64,000 nt of DNA from NCBI RefSeq assembly GCF_008304605.1, contig NZ_PIJY01000018.1:58751-122750 (forward strand). Reading direction: 5' to 3'. The notes under the pieces were generated by a model, which was not told the origin of the DNA, did no database searches, and worked only from the letters and a program-made list of their open reading frames with translations. Numbering within the stretch: the first letter of the stretch is position 1; each line of letters begins with the position of its first letter. Position numbers and translations under genes: made by a program. This stretch comes from Oceanobacillus polygoni. GTDB taxonomy: Bacteria > Bacillota > Bacilli > Bacillales > Amphibacillaceae. Below are positions 1 through 7,890 of this stretch, piece by piece.

Positions 1-102
1 GATTCAGGTAAACCGACAGATCCAGAAGAAGGTATGAACCCACCAATTGAGGAGCCAATCCCAACAGATCCGCCTGAAGAAAGTAAAAAGGAATTGGATT
101 AA
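1..102 (+). CDS. C-terminal end of an acidic, proline-rich protein (partial)
   Basis: An open frame enters from the left edge and stops at TAA 100-102, leaving 33 residues. They are rich in Pro, Glu and Asp (for example PTDPEE and PTDPPEE), which looks like a disordered tail of a secreted or surface protein. Nothing in the visible part identifies a family. The stop lies 29 bp before the next start, with a ribosome site between, so the two genes may share a transcript. Confidence 0.6.
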   Translation, partial: DSGKPTDPEEGMNPPIEEPIPTDPPEESKKELD

Positions 103-131
103 CGAAATATTATTTTCAAGGAGGAATATAG

Positions 132-836
132 ATGTTGAAACTGAAAGACAAAACAGCAGTTGTAACTGGAGCAAGTAGTGGTATTGGAGCTGCAATCGCC
201 AAGCAGTTAGCGATGGAAGGAGCAAATGTTGTTCTTGCAGCTCGAAGAAAGGACAAGCTCGAAGAAGTTGTAAAAGAAATAAACAGCTTAGGAAATGGGC
301 AAGCATTAGCTATTACAACAGATGTTTCAAAGCAGGATCATATAGATGTGATGGTAAACCATGCAGTAGAAACTTTTGGGAAGATTGATATTTATGTGAA
401 TAATGCAGGCTTGGTTGGAGACGGTATAGTAAGAAAAGAAAATGTGAAAGCATGGGATCAGATGATTGATGTAAATATTAAAGGTGTACTCTATGGTATT
501 CATGCGGTTTTACCAAGTATGCTAGAAAGATCTACGGGTCATATTGTTAATATTTCTTCTGTTTCCGGTCAAGAGGTAACAAAATCAACTACTGTTTATA
601 GTGCTACTAAATATGCTGTACGTGCAATTTCAATGGGACTAGAAAAAGAACTGGCAAGAACAGGAGTACGGGTAACGAATATTTCTCCTGGCATGGTTGA
701 AACAGAGCGGAATATAGACCGATTACCAAATGAACGAAAGCCTCTACAGACAGAGGATATAGCAAAAGCAGTTATCTATGCAGTGACGCAACCAGATTAT
801 GTAAATGTAAATGAAATCACGGTGAGACCAGTATAA
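132..836 (+). CDS. Short-chain dehydrogenase/reductase (classical SDR)
   Basis: NAD(P)-dependent oxidoreductase of unknown substrate, 234 residues, the usual size for a classical SDR. Visible motifs are the Rossmann TGASSGIG at residues 12-19, NNAG at 90-93, Ser142/143, and the catalytic YSATK with Tyr156 and Lys160. The ATG is preceded by AAGGAGG with good spacing. Arg38-Arg39 after the second beta strand favours NADPH over NADH, which is an inference. The closest relatives are YdfG/YqjQ-like cytoplasmic SDRs; the neighbours give no clue to the substrate. Confidence 0.88.
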   Translation: MLKLKDKTAVVTGASSGIGAAIAKQLAMEGANVVLAARRKDKLEEVVKEINSLGNGQALAITTDVSKQDHIDVMVNHAVETFGKIDIYVNNAGLVGDGIVRKENVKAWDQMIDVNIKGVLYGIHAVLPSMLERSTGHIVNISSVSGQEVTKSTTVYSATKYAVRAISMGLEKELARTGVRVTNISPGMVETERNIDRLPNERKPLQTEDIAKAVIYAVTQPDYVNVNEITVRPV

Positions 837-972
837 ATGGGATTGGAAATAGTTTTTTTAAAGAAACGTTAAGGAATATTAGCCTATTTTAAAGAAATTT
901 GGTATCATAGCTATGTATAAGACAAGTTATGAATGGCTTTAAGCGTCAGGAGATTTTGTAAAGTTAAATGAT

Positions 973-986
973 TGAAAGCGCTTGTG
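973..986 (+). promoter_or_regulatory. Possible catabolite-responsive element (cre)
   Basis: The 14-mer TGAAAGCGCTTGTG matches the CcpA cre consensus TGAAANCGNTTWCA at the first eleven positions and departs from it at the last three. It lies 54 bp upstream of the NADH dehydrogenase start. The match is degenerate, so this is a candidate only. Confidence 0.3.
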
Positions 987-1039
987 CCGCTTGTGTTTTA
1001 TGAATAATTTTAGTGAATGTAGAAGGGTGGAAAAGATGA

Positions 1040-2248
1040 ATGAGTAAACCAAAAATCGTTGTACTTGGAGCGGGATATGCCGGCCTTGTAGCAACAAGAC
1101 GTCTATCTCAAAAACTATCGCCGGAAGAAGCGGAGATTGTTTTAATTAACAAACATAACTATCACTATGAAAGTACATGGCTACATGAGGTTGCTGCAGG
1201 AACAATAAATCCAAACCAAGCTCGCTTCATGCTAACAGATGTAGTGAACCCGAAGAAAGTTCGGTTAATATACGATACCGTACAGGAAGTTAAAAAAGAC
1301 GAAAAGCGTGTTGTATTGGAAAACAGTGAGGTATCCTACGACTACTTAATCGTCGCACTTGGATTTGTTACGAATACATTCGGCATTCCAGGAATGGAAG
1401 AGCATGCATTTTCTATAGAAGATATTGACTCAAGCCGTTTAATTGCAGAGCATATTGAATATCAATTTGCTAAATATGCAACGGATGAAAATGCTAGTGA
1501 TGATAGCCTAACAATCCTAGTTGGTGGCGGTGGATTCACTGGAATCGAATTCGTAGGTGAATTAGCTGAAAAAGTACCACAGCTTTGCAAGAAATACGAT
1601 ATTGATCGTAGTAAAGCTCGCATCATTAATGTGGAAGCAGCACCATCTATTCTTCCTGTATTTGACGAAGATCTTGTTACATATGCGAAAAAGTCGCTTG
1701 AAGATCGTGGCGTAGAATTTAGAATTGGAACTCCAATTAAAGAATGTACAGAAGAAGGGTTCATCGTTGGTGACGATAAAGAGTTAATTAAAGCTGGAAC
1801 TGTTGTGTGGACAGGCGGTGTTACTGGAAACCCTGTACTAGCAAAATCAGGTTTTGAAATGTTTAAAGGTAAAGTAAACGTGGATGCTGATTTACGAGTT
1901 CCTGGTGAAGAAGATATCTTTATTCTTGGTGACTGTTCTTGGACAATGGATAAAGAGTCTGGTAGACCATACCCACCAACAGGTCAATTAGCTACACAAG
2001 AAGGGGCAGCAGCTGCTGATAATATTATTGCATTATTACGCAATGAGCCTTTAAAAGATTTCGTATTCTCTAATAAAGGGACGGTTGCATCCTTAGGTCT
2101 AAGTGATGGAATCGGAAATGTTCTTGATGGTACGAAGTTAAGAGGTAAAGCAGCAGCAGCAATGAAAAAAGTTGTTGATGACCGTTCACTATTCATGGTG
2201 GGTGGAGCAAAAACAGTACTCAAAAAAGGTAAATTCCGTCTGTTCTAA
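1040..2248 (+). CDS. yumB: Type II NADH dehydrogenase / FAD-dependent oxidoreductase (YumB-like)
   Basis: Single-subunit, non-proton-pumping NADH:quinone oxidoreductase family, 402 residues (B. subtilis YumB is about 406). An FAD-binding GAGYAG lies at residues 10-15, a second dinucleotide fold VGGGGFTG near 160, and FILGD near 295 precedes the flavin ribityl contact. The C-terminal half ends in the family's DRSLFMVGG and KKGKFRLF stretches. The sequence follows YumB along its length and is less like YjlD (Ndh). Start ATG 1040 sits behind AGAAGGGTGG. An overlapping ATG at 1036 would encode only three codons. A degenerate cre lies upstream. Confidence 0.88.
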   Translation: MSKPKIVVLGAGYAGLVATRRLSQKLSPEEAEIVLINKHNYHYESTWLHEVAAGTINPNQARFMLTDVVNPKKVRLIYDTVQEVKKDEKRVVLENSEVSYDYLIVALGFVTNTFGIPGMEEHAFSIEDIDSSRLIAEHIEYQFAKYATDENASDDSLTILVGGGGFTGIEFVGELAEKVPQLCKKYDIDRSKARIINVEAAPSILPVFDEDLVTYAKKSLEDRGVEFRIGTPIKECTEEGFIVGDDKELIKAGTVVWTGGVTGNPVLAKSGFEMFKGKVNVDADLRVPGEEDIFILGDCSWTMDKESGRPYPPTGQLATQEGAAAADNIIALLRNEPLKDFVFSNKGTVASLGLSDGIGNVLDGTKLRGKAAAAMKKVVDDRSLFMVGGAKTVLKKGKFRLF

Positions 2249-2290
2249 GCAATTTTAATAAAATAAGCACAAATCTGGGAGGTAGTTTCA

Positions 2291-2389
2291 ATGAAAAAGC
2301 CATTATGCGGGTTATTGCTTGTATTGCTATCCTTTGTCGGATATCGAATTGCGAGTGACTATTTAGAAGATAATCGAGAATTTAGGTAA
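2291..2389 (+). CDS. Small single-span membrane protein, 32 aa
   Basis: ATG 2291 follows GGGAGGTAG at good spacing, and the frame stops at TAA 2387-2389. The product begins MKKPLCG, has a hydrophobic helix (about residues 5-17) and ends in a charged tail (YLEDNREFR). It may be a membrane micropeptide or a truncated signal-like peptide. It lies 42 bp behind the NADH dehydrogenase and directly before a terminator, so it is probably the last gene of that transcript. No family recognised. Confidence 0.55.
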   Translation: MKKPLCGLLLVLLSFVGYRIASDYLEDNREFR

Positions 2390-2393
2390 GCGA

Positions 2394-2433
2394 GAAAGAC
2401 CATCCAAATAATTTTTTGGGTGGTCTTTTCTTT
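2394..2433 (+). terminator. Rho-independent terminator
   Basis: AAGACCATCC pairs with GGGTGGTCTT (10 bp including a G-U pair) around an A+T loop and is followed by TTCTTT. It ends the yumB plus small-protein transcript. Confidence 0.85.
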
Positions 2434-2572
2434 ATGTTTCGAAACAGCACAATAGAAGGAAACTATGGATTAATGTGCAATGATTCGCTAATTCACCTTC
2501 GCGAAATTGGAATAGCTCCTAAAAGAATGAATTTATTCATTTGGATTCATACTAACAGTGGGAGGTGTTGTT

Positions 2573-3442
2573 TTGCGCTTTTTTTTATGTGCTTTGTTAC
2601 TAATAGGCACTCCACTTCATGCCCAAGCTAGTTCTGTTCAATTGAATAACAAGGAGATTACTTTAAAAAAAGTTGAAATTGAACAATATGGTTTAGATGT
2701 CATTGATGCTTCCTTTATCGATGATAATAAGTTAAACAAGCTTATGGACAGTCTGGAAGCGGAAATTTATCAAGAACCTCAGAATGCATTTTATCAAAAA
2801 GATGGAGGAATTAGTGCAGAAAAGCTTGGAGTCACATTGGACAGGGATAAATTCGAGTATTTATTCAGGAAATTATATTATAGTGATAAAGACGGAAAAC
2901 TTCATGTACCCGTAAATCCAGTTTACCCTGAGGTTGATGTTGGCTTGCTCAAAGAAATTAGCTCGAAAGTACTCGGAGGTTATACGACGTACTATAACCC
3001 GCGTAATTCAGAACGATCGGATAATATTGCCCTGGCAGCAGAGGCAGTCAATAATACGGTTATTTTTCCAGGAGATACATTTTCGTTTAATCAAGTAGTT
3101 GGAGAAAGAACAGTAGGGAGAGGCTATAAAAAAGCGCCTGTGATTGTAAAAGGAGAGTTGGCAGAAGATATTGGTGGCGGGATTTGTCAAGTATCATCAA
3201 CGCTCTTTAATGCCGTTGACCTAAAAGGGATTCAAATTATGGAAAGATATGCACATAGTAGACGTGTTCCATATGTACCACCAGGAAGGGATGCGACTGT
3301 TAGTTGGTGGGGGCCAGATTTTGTTTTTAAAAATTTATATAATGAGCCAATTTTAATCCGAGCTAGTTCTAAAAATGGAAAAATGATTGTCTCGATTTAC
3401 TCTTCGGAAACTGTTGAATACTTTAATGGAAGAGTGGATTAA
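2573..3442 (+). CDS. VanW family exported protein
   Basis: Exported protein of about 289 residues with a VanW domain (B. subtilis YoaR family); the biochemical role of VanW is unknown and it often accompanies cell-wall functions. I place the start at TTG 2573, because GGGAGGTG at 2560-2567 is the only good ribosome site; this gives MRFFLCALLLIGTPLHAQA, a clear signal peptide. The VanW core covers about residues 135-285, with FPGDTFSFN and the family hallmark GGGICQVSSTLFNA. A preceding mixed region of about 100 residues is unassigned. It stands alone between two terminators. Confidence 0.85.
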   Translation: MRFFLCALLLIGTPLHAQASSVQLNNKEITLKKVEIEQYGLDVIDASFIDDNKLNKLMDSLEAEIYQEPQNAFYQKDGGISAEKLGVTLDRDKFEYLFRKLYYSDKDGKLHVPVNPVYPEVDVGLLKEISSKVLGGYTTYYNPRNSERSDNIALAAEAVNNTVIFPGDTFSFNQVVGERTVGRGYKKAPVIVKGELAEDIGGGICQVSSTLFNAVDLKGIQIMERYAHSRRVPYVPPGRDATVSWWGPDFVFKNLYNEPILIRASSKNGKMIVSIYSSETVEYFNGRVD

Positions 3443-3526
3443 TCTGGTCGAATTGTCGACTAAGCCTAAGGTGCATTGATTGTTTTGTACAACTAGCCGA
3501 TGACTAGCTTGAAAAGCGTATAAAAT

Positions 3527-3566
3527 TAAAAGCACAAGTGACTTGCATAAGTTACTTGTGCTTTAA
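3527..3566. terminator. Convergent hairpin terminator
   Basis: AAAGCACAAGTGACTT and AAGTTACTTGTGCTTT form a 16-bp stem with one imperfect pair and a GCAT loop. On the minus strand it is followed by TTTAATTTTATA, so it best serves the YceI gene. It may also stop the vanW transcript. Confidence 0.8.
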
Positions 3567-3570
3567 GCTG

Positions 3571-4107
3571 TTACCCTTGTTTGTGAAGTTCAAGTTCGAA
3601 GTGGATTTTAACATCTTCGCCAACGAGTACGCCACCAGTTTCAACTGCTGCGTTCCACGTAAGACCGAATTCTTTACGGTTTATTGTTGTTGTACCACTG
3701 AAACCAGCTACTGTTGCTCCGCCCATTGGATCTTTACTTTGTCCTTCAAACGTTACGTCAAGTGTAGCAGGTTTTGTAGTTCCACGAATTGTTAAATCAC
3801 CAACAACATCATATTGATTAGAAGCTGTTTTCTTAATGTCTGTTGCAATAAAAGTCATGTTCGGATGGTTTTCAGCATCAAAGAAATCTGCTGAACGTAA
3901 ATGATTGTCACGATCTTCATTTCGTGTGTTAATACTATTTGTATCAATTGTTACTTCAATTTTTGCATCTGTCATATCCTCAACATCTGCTTCAATTACT
4001 GCATCAAATTTATCAAATGTCCCTTTTGCTTTTGAAATCATCATATGCTTTACTGAGAAACCAACCTCACTGTGAACTTGGTCAACGGTCCAAACTGTTT
4101 TTGCCAT
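3571..4107 (-). CDS. YceI-like lipid-binding domain protein
   Basis: YceI/TT1927b-type beta-barrel protein, 178 residues, close to the family size. These proteins bind isoprenoid or other amphiphilic lipids; the physiological role in Firmicutes is unclear. The family opening is seen in TVDQVHSEVGFSVKHMM, with TFDKFDAVIEAD and WNAAVETGG later. There is no signal peptide, so it is probably cytoplasmic, unlike many proteobacterial members. ATG at 4107 follows GGAGGTAG. It is monocistronic, with its own SigA promoter at 4149-4177. Confidence 0.88.
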   Translation of the reverse strand: MAKTVWTVDQVHSEVGFSVKHMMISKAKGTFDKFDAVIEADVEDMTDAKIEVTIDTNSINTRNEDRDNHLRSADFFDAENHPNMTFIATDIKKTASNQYDVVGDLTIRGTTKPATLDVTFEGQSKDPMGGATVAGFSGTTTINRKEFGLTWNAAVETGGVLVGEDVKIHFELELHKQG

Positions 4108-4148
4108 ATTTAACTACCTCCAATTATTATAATTACTTTATGTCACTA

Positions 4149-4177
4149 AGTATATAATCATAATTAACCATTGTCAA
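4149..4177 (-). promoter_or_regulatory. SigA promoter of the YceI gene
   Basis: On the minus strand TTGACA (4177-4172) and TATACT (4154-4149) are separated by exactly 17 bp, near-consensus for SigA. Predicted transcription starts about 35 bp before the ATG. Confidence 0.75.
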
Positions 4178-4413
4178 CTGCTTTTAATTAAAAATATATT
4201 AATTAAAACTAAATTAACATTTCTTATGTGTTATGTTCCCAGTCGAATAGACGATAAAACTTTTTAAGTATTTTTTTGTTGTTTTATCTTAAATCATAGG
4301 TGCGTAAAAAATTTAGAATCTAATAATTTCCAAATTTCGTGATTATCATCTGAAATTTCGTTATAATATGAAGATAGGGTAAAGGATAAATTATCAAATG
4401 AAGGGGAGATTTT
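4178..4413. other. A+T-rich divergent intergenic region
   Basis: The gene-free stretch between the YceI gene and the M3 peptidase is 306 bp (4108-4413). Apart from the YceI promoter it holds a TATAAT at about 4362 that could serve the peptidase, without a convincing -35 partner. I see no other structure. Confidence 0.4.
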
Positions 4414-6195
4414 ATGCAATTGACTTTAAACCCAAGATGGGACTTGGATACACTATTTCCGGGAGGAAGCGAATCAGAACAATTTCGAGCATTCGTTGAT
4501 TATATAAAGGAAGAAATGAAGAAGCTTTCCGTGATGGTCGAGCAATTTGAGCCACAAGAAGAAAATTATGAATCTGAATTCGTACAAATTGTACATAAAT
4601 TAGAAACGACAATAAAAAAGCTTCGCGAGGCGTCCGCATTTGTAAGCTGTTTGAGCGCTCAAAACGTGAAGGATGAAAAAGCAGATATTTTGGTTGGGCA
4701 GCGAAGTGCTTTATCTGCAAAGATGGGAACAATTACGACGAAATTTGAACAGAAGTTAATTAAAATTGATGAATCAAAATGGAAAGCATTATTGCAACTA
4801 CCTGACATTAGGGATATTGCATTTGTTTTAAACGAAAACAGAACAGAGGCGAAAGAAAAACTTTCTGAGTCACAAGAGGTACTAATTAATGACCTTGCGG
4901 TAGATGGCTATCATGCATGGAATCAAATGTATGGTGCAATCGTAGGGAACATGACCGTTGAAATTGAAGAAGAAGGTGAGCGTAAGCAGTATTCTGTAGG
5001 GCAAGCGTCAAACAAATTAACAACTCCCAATCGCGAGATACGCAAACATGTTTTTGAGCAGTTAAGCAAGGCGTGGGAGGAACAATCCACATTGTTTAGT
5101 CAAACGTTAAACCACCTAGCAGGTTTTCGAATAGAGACCTATAAACATCGTGGATGGGAGCATGTTTTAAAGGAACCATTAGCAATGAACCGAATGAAAA
5201 AAGAAACATTGGATGCAATGTGGACTGCAATTACAAACAATAAAAAGCACTTTGTTGCGTATTTAAATAAAAAAGCAGATTTACTCGGCTTAGAAAAATT
5301 AAGTATTTATGATATTAGTGCTCCACTAAGTCAAACTGTAAAAACATCAAGCTATACGGAAGGTGCAACTTTTATTATTGATCAATTCCAACAATTCAGC
5401 CCGAAGATGGCAGACTTTGCAAAAATGGCCTTTGAAAATCGGTGGATTGAGGCTGAGGATCGTGCTGGTAAGCGACCTGGCGGATTTTGCACGAGCTTTC
5501 CAGATAGTGAGCAGACGCGTATATTTATGACGTATTCTGGTACATCATCAAATATCTCTACGCTAGCGCATGAGCTTGGACATGCATATCATCAGCATGT
5601 AATGAATGATGTAAATGGCTTAAATCAACGCTATGCAATGAACGTAGCCGAGACAGCCTCAACATTTGCGGAAATGATTGTTGCTGATGCTTCCGTAAAA
5701 AGTGCACAAACGAAAGCAGAAAAAAGGAGCTTACTGGAGGATAAAATTCAGCGTAGTGTTGCCTTCTTTATGAATATTCATGCAAGATTCTTATTTGAAA
5801 CGCGTTTTTATGAAGAACGCAAGCATGGAATGGTTTCTGCGCAACGCTTAAATGAATTGATGGTTGAAGCGCAGAAGGAAGCTTACTGTAGTAGTCTCGA
5901 TGAATATGATCCGAACTTTTGGTCTTCCAAGCTACATTTTCATATTACTGGAGTTCCGTTTTATAATTTTCCTTATACATTTGGCTATTTGTTTAGTCTT
6001 GGAATTTATGCATATGCGAAGGAAAAAGGTGGTAGCTTCGAGGATGACTATATTGCATTATTACGTGATACTGGTCGAATGACAGTAGAAGAGCTTGCAC
6101 AGAAGCATTTAAATGTTGATCTTACGAAAGCTGATTTCTGGGAAAGTGCTATTGGATTATGTGTAGAAGATGTAGAGGAGTTCCTCAGTTTGTAA
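4414..6195 (+). CDS. M3 family oligoendopeptidase (PepF-like)
   Basis: Cytoplasmic zinc metallopeptidase that cleaves oligopeptides; 593 residues, usual for oligoendopeptidase F relatives. The zinc site is HELGHAYH beginning at His386, with catalytic Glu387 and His390; the third ligand is expected in the downstream NVAETASTFAEM segment. An N-terminal helical domain (to about residue 200) precedes the peptidase domain. Start ATG 4414 follows GAAGGGGAG. The long leader and no close neighbours suggest a single-gene unit. It differs in detail from YjbG/PepF, so I give no symbol. Confidence 0.9.
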   Translation: MQLTLNPRWDLDTLFPGGSESEQFRAFVDYIKEEMKKLSVMVEQFEPQEENYESEFVQIVHKLETTIKKLREASAFVSCLSAQNVKDEKADILVGQRSALSAKMGTITTKFEQKLIKIDESKWKALLQLPDIRDIAFVLNENRTEAKEKLSESQEVLINDLAVDGYHAWNQMYGAIVGNMTVEIEEEGERKQYSVGQASNKLTTPNREIRKHVFEQLSKAWEEQSTLFSQTLNHLAGFRIETYKHRGWEHVLKEPLAMNRMKKETLDAMWTAITNNKKHFVAYLNKKADLLGLEKLSIYDISAPLSQTVKTSSYTEGATFIIDQFQQFSPKMADFAKMAFENRWIEAEDRAGKRPGGFCTSFPDSEQTRIFMTYSGTSSNISTLAHELGHAYHQHVMNDVNGLNQRYAMNVAETASTFAEMIVADASVKSAQTKAEKRSLLEDKIQRSVAFFMNIHARFLFETRFYEERKHGMVSAQRLNELMVEAQKEAYCSSLDEYDPNFWSSKLHFHITGVPFYNFPYTFGYLFSLGIYAYAKEKGGSFEDDYIALLRDTGRMTVEELAQKHLNVDLTKADFWESAIGLCVEDVEEFLSL

Positions 6196-6252
6196 ATTAA
6201 TTGTTAAATTCAAATAAATAAGGTACAATACAGGTAACGAAAAAGTAAATAG

Positions 6253-6358
6253 AAAAAGCCTACAGGGGGAGTCGTTTTGGCTGAGAGTGAACATAAATGT
6301 TCAGACCCTTTGAACCTGTTAGTTAATTCTAGCGTAGGGATGGTAGTCTTTTTGATGG
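6253..6358 (+). promoter_or_regulatory. TPP (THI-box) riboswitch
   Basis: The leader carries the conserved TPP aptamer pieces in order: GGGGGAG (6265-6271), GGCTGAGAG, a GAACATAAATGTTC arm, ACCCTTTGAACCTG and AGCGTAGGGA. P1 pairs CCTAC 6259-6263 with GTAGG 6334-6338. An outer extension can pair AAAAAG 6253-6258 with CTTTTT 6348-6353. The switch lies upstream of thiT, so it senses thiamine pyrophosphate to control thiamine uptake. The expression platform follows at 6348-6436. Confidence 0.93.
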
Positions 6359-6361
6359 AAT

Positions 6362-6436
6362 AAAAAAGTAATGTGAGCGAAGCAGACTGCTTAACTGTGG
6401 TCACCATCAGAAAGCTTCCCTTGGCATTACTTTTTT
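6362..6436 (+). terminator. Riboswitch-controlled terminator before thiT
   Basis: AAAAAAGTAATG (6362-6373) pairs perfectly with CATTACTTTTTT (6425-6436), with smaller hairpins in the loop. A competing 11-bp helix, CTTTTTGATGG (6348-6358) with CCATCAGAAAG (6404-6414, one G-U), crosses this stem and so excludes it. The expected logic is TPP bound: terminator; TPP absent: antiterminator. Confidence 0.65.
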
Positions 6437-6475
6437 GCGTTGAAAAAAATAGTTAAAAAAGGGGAGTTCGTAACA

Positions 6476-7045
6476 ATGAATACAAAACGTACGCTATTTT
6501 TAGTAGAGGTAGCGATTTTTACAGCATTAGCACTTCTCTTAGATATTCTTCCAATATCCTTTAAAATTTGGGCGCAGGGTGGGTCGGTCTCGTTTGCGAT
6601 GATCCCAGTCTTTATTGTAGCGTTTCGATGGGGGATTAAGGGCGGATTGCTCTCAGGATTTCTCTGGGGAGTTTTGCAAGTGGCGACAGGAACGGCCTAT
6701 GTTCTAGTACCACTACAAGGGTTTATTGATTATGCAGTCGCATTTACGGTACTTGGCTTTGCTGGTATTTTTGCTAAGAAAATCCAGGAAGCAGTTAAAT
6801 CCGGGGAAACGGAGAAGTATTTAACCTATATTACCCTTGGTGTTTTCGTTGGTTCCGCGTTACGCTTCGCCGCTCATTATGTGGCGGGAATTGTTTTCTT
6901 TGGATCTGCGGTTGAGGGTCAGCCGGCTTGGTTATACTCATTAATTTATAATGCATCCTACATGGTTCCATCATTTATTCTCAGTGCTATTATTGTATTC
7001 TTCTTATTCCACAAGCAGCCAAGAACATTATTGAACGCTGCGTAA
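6476..7045 (+). CDS. thiT: Thiamine ECF transporter substrate-binding subunit ThiT
   Basis: S-component of the thiamine energy-coupling factor transporter (B. subtilis YuaJ/ThiT); it works with the shared EcfAA'T module, which is not in this window. About 189 residues with six hydrophobic helices. I start at ATG 6476, behind AAAGGGGAG, rather than the upstream TTG 6440, which lies at the foot of the terminator stem. The family Trp-rich stretches are present (FRWGIKGG, GFLWGVLQV). The TPP riboswitch upstream fits the assignment independently. Confidence 0.93.
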   Translation: MNTKRTLFLVEVAIFTALALLLDILPISFKIWAQGGSVSFAMIPVFIVAFRWGIKGGLLSGFLWGVLQVATGTAYVLVPLQGFIDYAVAFTVLGFAGIFAKKIQEAVKSGETEKYLTYITLGVFVGSALRFAAHYVAGIVFFGSAVEGQPAWLYSLIYNASYMVPSFILSAIIVFFLFHKQPRTLLNAA

Positions 7046-7067
7046 AACGTTATATATTCGCTCACAG

Positions 7068-7102
7068 AAAAATAACCTCTTTATTAAGGGGTTATTTTTT
7101 TA
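7068..7102 (+). terminator. Rho-independent terminator after thiT
   Basis: AATAACCTC and GGGGTTATT form a 9-bp stem (one G-U) followed by seven T. Confidence 0.85.
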
Positions 7103-7118
7103 GGAAGGAGATGATGAA

Positions 7119-7268
7119 ATGCGTGAATTAATCGGTACGTGTGTACAATGCTCGGAAGATGTCTATTGTAAAGATGATTTCTTTGATGGAGTACACGAAG
7201 AGGGAAAACTCTATTGTCGTGCATGTGCGAGGAAATTTAATGGGGAGGAAGTGGATGTTAACAAGTAA
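7119..7268 (+). CDS. Small zinc-ribbon-like protein, 49 aa
   Basis: ATG 7119 follows AGGAAGGAG at good spacing; other nearby ATGs stop at once. The product has two CxxC pairs, CVQC at residues 8-11 and CRAC at 33-36, as in a treble-clef or zinc-ribbon fold, with an acidic linker (SEDVYCKDDFFDG) between. The function is unknown. It resembles the many small metal-binding peptides of Bacillaceae. Placed after the thiT terminator, it would be expressed by read-through or from an unseen promoter. Confidence 0.6.
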   Translation: MRELIGTCVQCSEDVYCKDDFFDGVHEEGKLYCRACARKFNGEEVDVNK

Positions 7269-7291
7269 CATAATATACTTACTGTACATGT

Positions 7292-7377
7292 AAAAAGCTC
7301 CCTTTAAGCCTTAAGAAGAACGGACGGTTAGAATTTAGACCGCTTTGAGTTCTTGCTTAAGACTTTTAAGGGAGCCT
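7292..7377. repeat. Long imperfect hairpin (about 80 nt)
   Basis: GCTCCCTT...TTAAG.AAGAAC on the left pairs in segments with GTTCTTG.CTTAA...AAGGGAGC on the right, closed by CGGT/ACCG near the apex. On the minus strand it is followed by TTTTT, so it can act as the terminator of the stress-protein gene. It is much longer than the other terminators here and may derive from a small inverted-repeat element. Confidence 0.6.
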
Positions 7378-7405
7378 AGGCTTCATCTCATTTTCCTATT
7401 TGTAT

Positions 7406-7756
7406 TTAAATGAGCATTTCTTCTACAAAATTATGATTGGTGACAATAAGAAGAATCTTGCCATCATCTAAATCTTCTTCGTAATTTTCTGCCTCAACAG
7501 TAGAGACTCCTATTTCTGTCAGCTTCGTTCTTAATTCATCACCTTGGCTATTAAACATATTCCCTACAGCACTTGAAAAATCCATTTCTTTCATTCCGAT
7601 GGTGTTCGCATCTGCTCCATCTGCTATTCGGCCAGTTCTTTCATCATCGTGCGTAAGAACATAGATATCGTCTTTTGTTATACCTTTTGTTTTTAATTTG
7701 CCAATGTCATGCTTGATTTGTGTTTCATCTACATATTCTCTTACAAATGGTTCCAT
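7406..7756 (-). CDS. General stress protein, GSP17M/YflT-like domain
   Basis: Cytoplasmic protein of 116 residues similar to B. subtilis YflT (general stress protein 17M domain). It has the typical ordered start (FVREYVDETQIKHDIGKLK), a DDIYVLTHD strand and a second half resembling LRTKLTEIGVSTVEAENYEEDL. No biochemical activity is known for the family. ATG 7756 follows AAAGGAGG. A SigB-type promoter at 7790-7814 agrees with general-stress control. Confidence 0.85.
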   Translation of the reverse strand: MEPFVREYVDETQIKHDIGKLKTKGITKDDIYVLTHDDERTGRIADGADANTIGMKEMDFSSAVGNMFNSQGDELRTKLTEIGVSTVEAENYEEDLDDGKILLIVTNHNFVEEMLI

Positions 7757-7789
7757 GTTGATATTCCTCCTTTAGCGGTTATTTAGTGT

Positions 7790-7814
7790 GTACCCGTTGT
7801 ATAAAGAATAAAAC
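7790..7814 (-). promoter_or_regulatory. SigB-type promoter of the stress-protein gene
   Basis: On the minus strand GTTTTA (7814-7809) and GGGTAC (7795-7790) are 13 bp apart, close to the SigB pattern GTTTWW-N12..15-GGGWAW. It lies about 35 bp upstream of the start codon. Confidence 0.65.
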
Positions 7815-7890
7815 ATCCAGTGCACGAAACTGTCGCATACTGCGATTTTAACGCATAGGCTATAGCACATCCAAAAGGGAGGAATATGGA

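Noticed and set aside
3538..3795. Cys-rich 85-residue ORF opposite the YceI gene
   Set aside because: It is the antisense shadow of YceI and includes the terminator stem.
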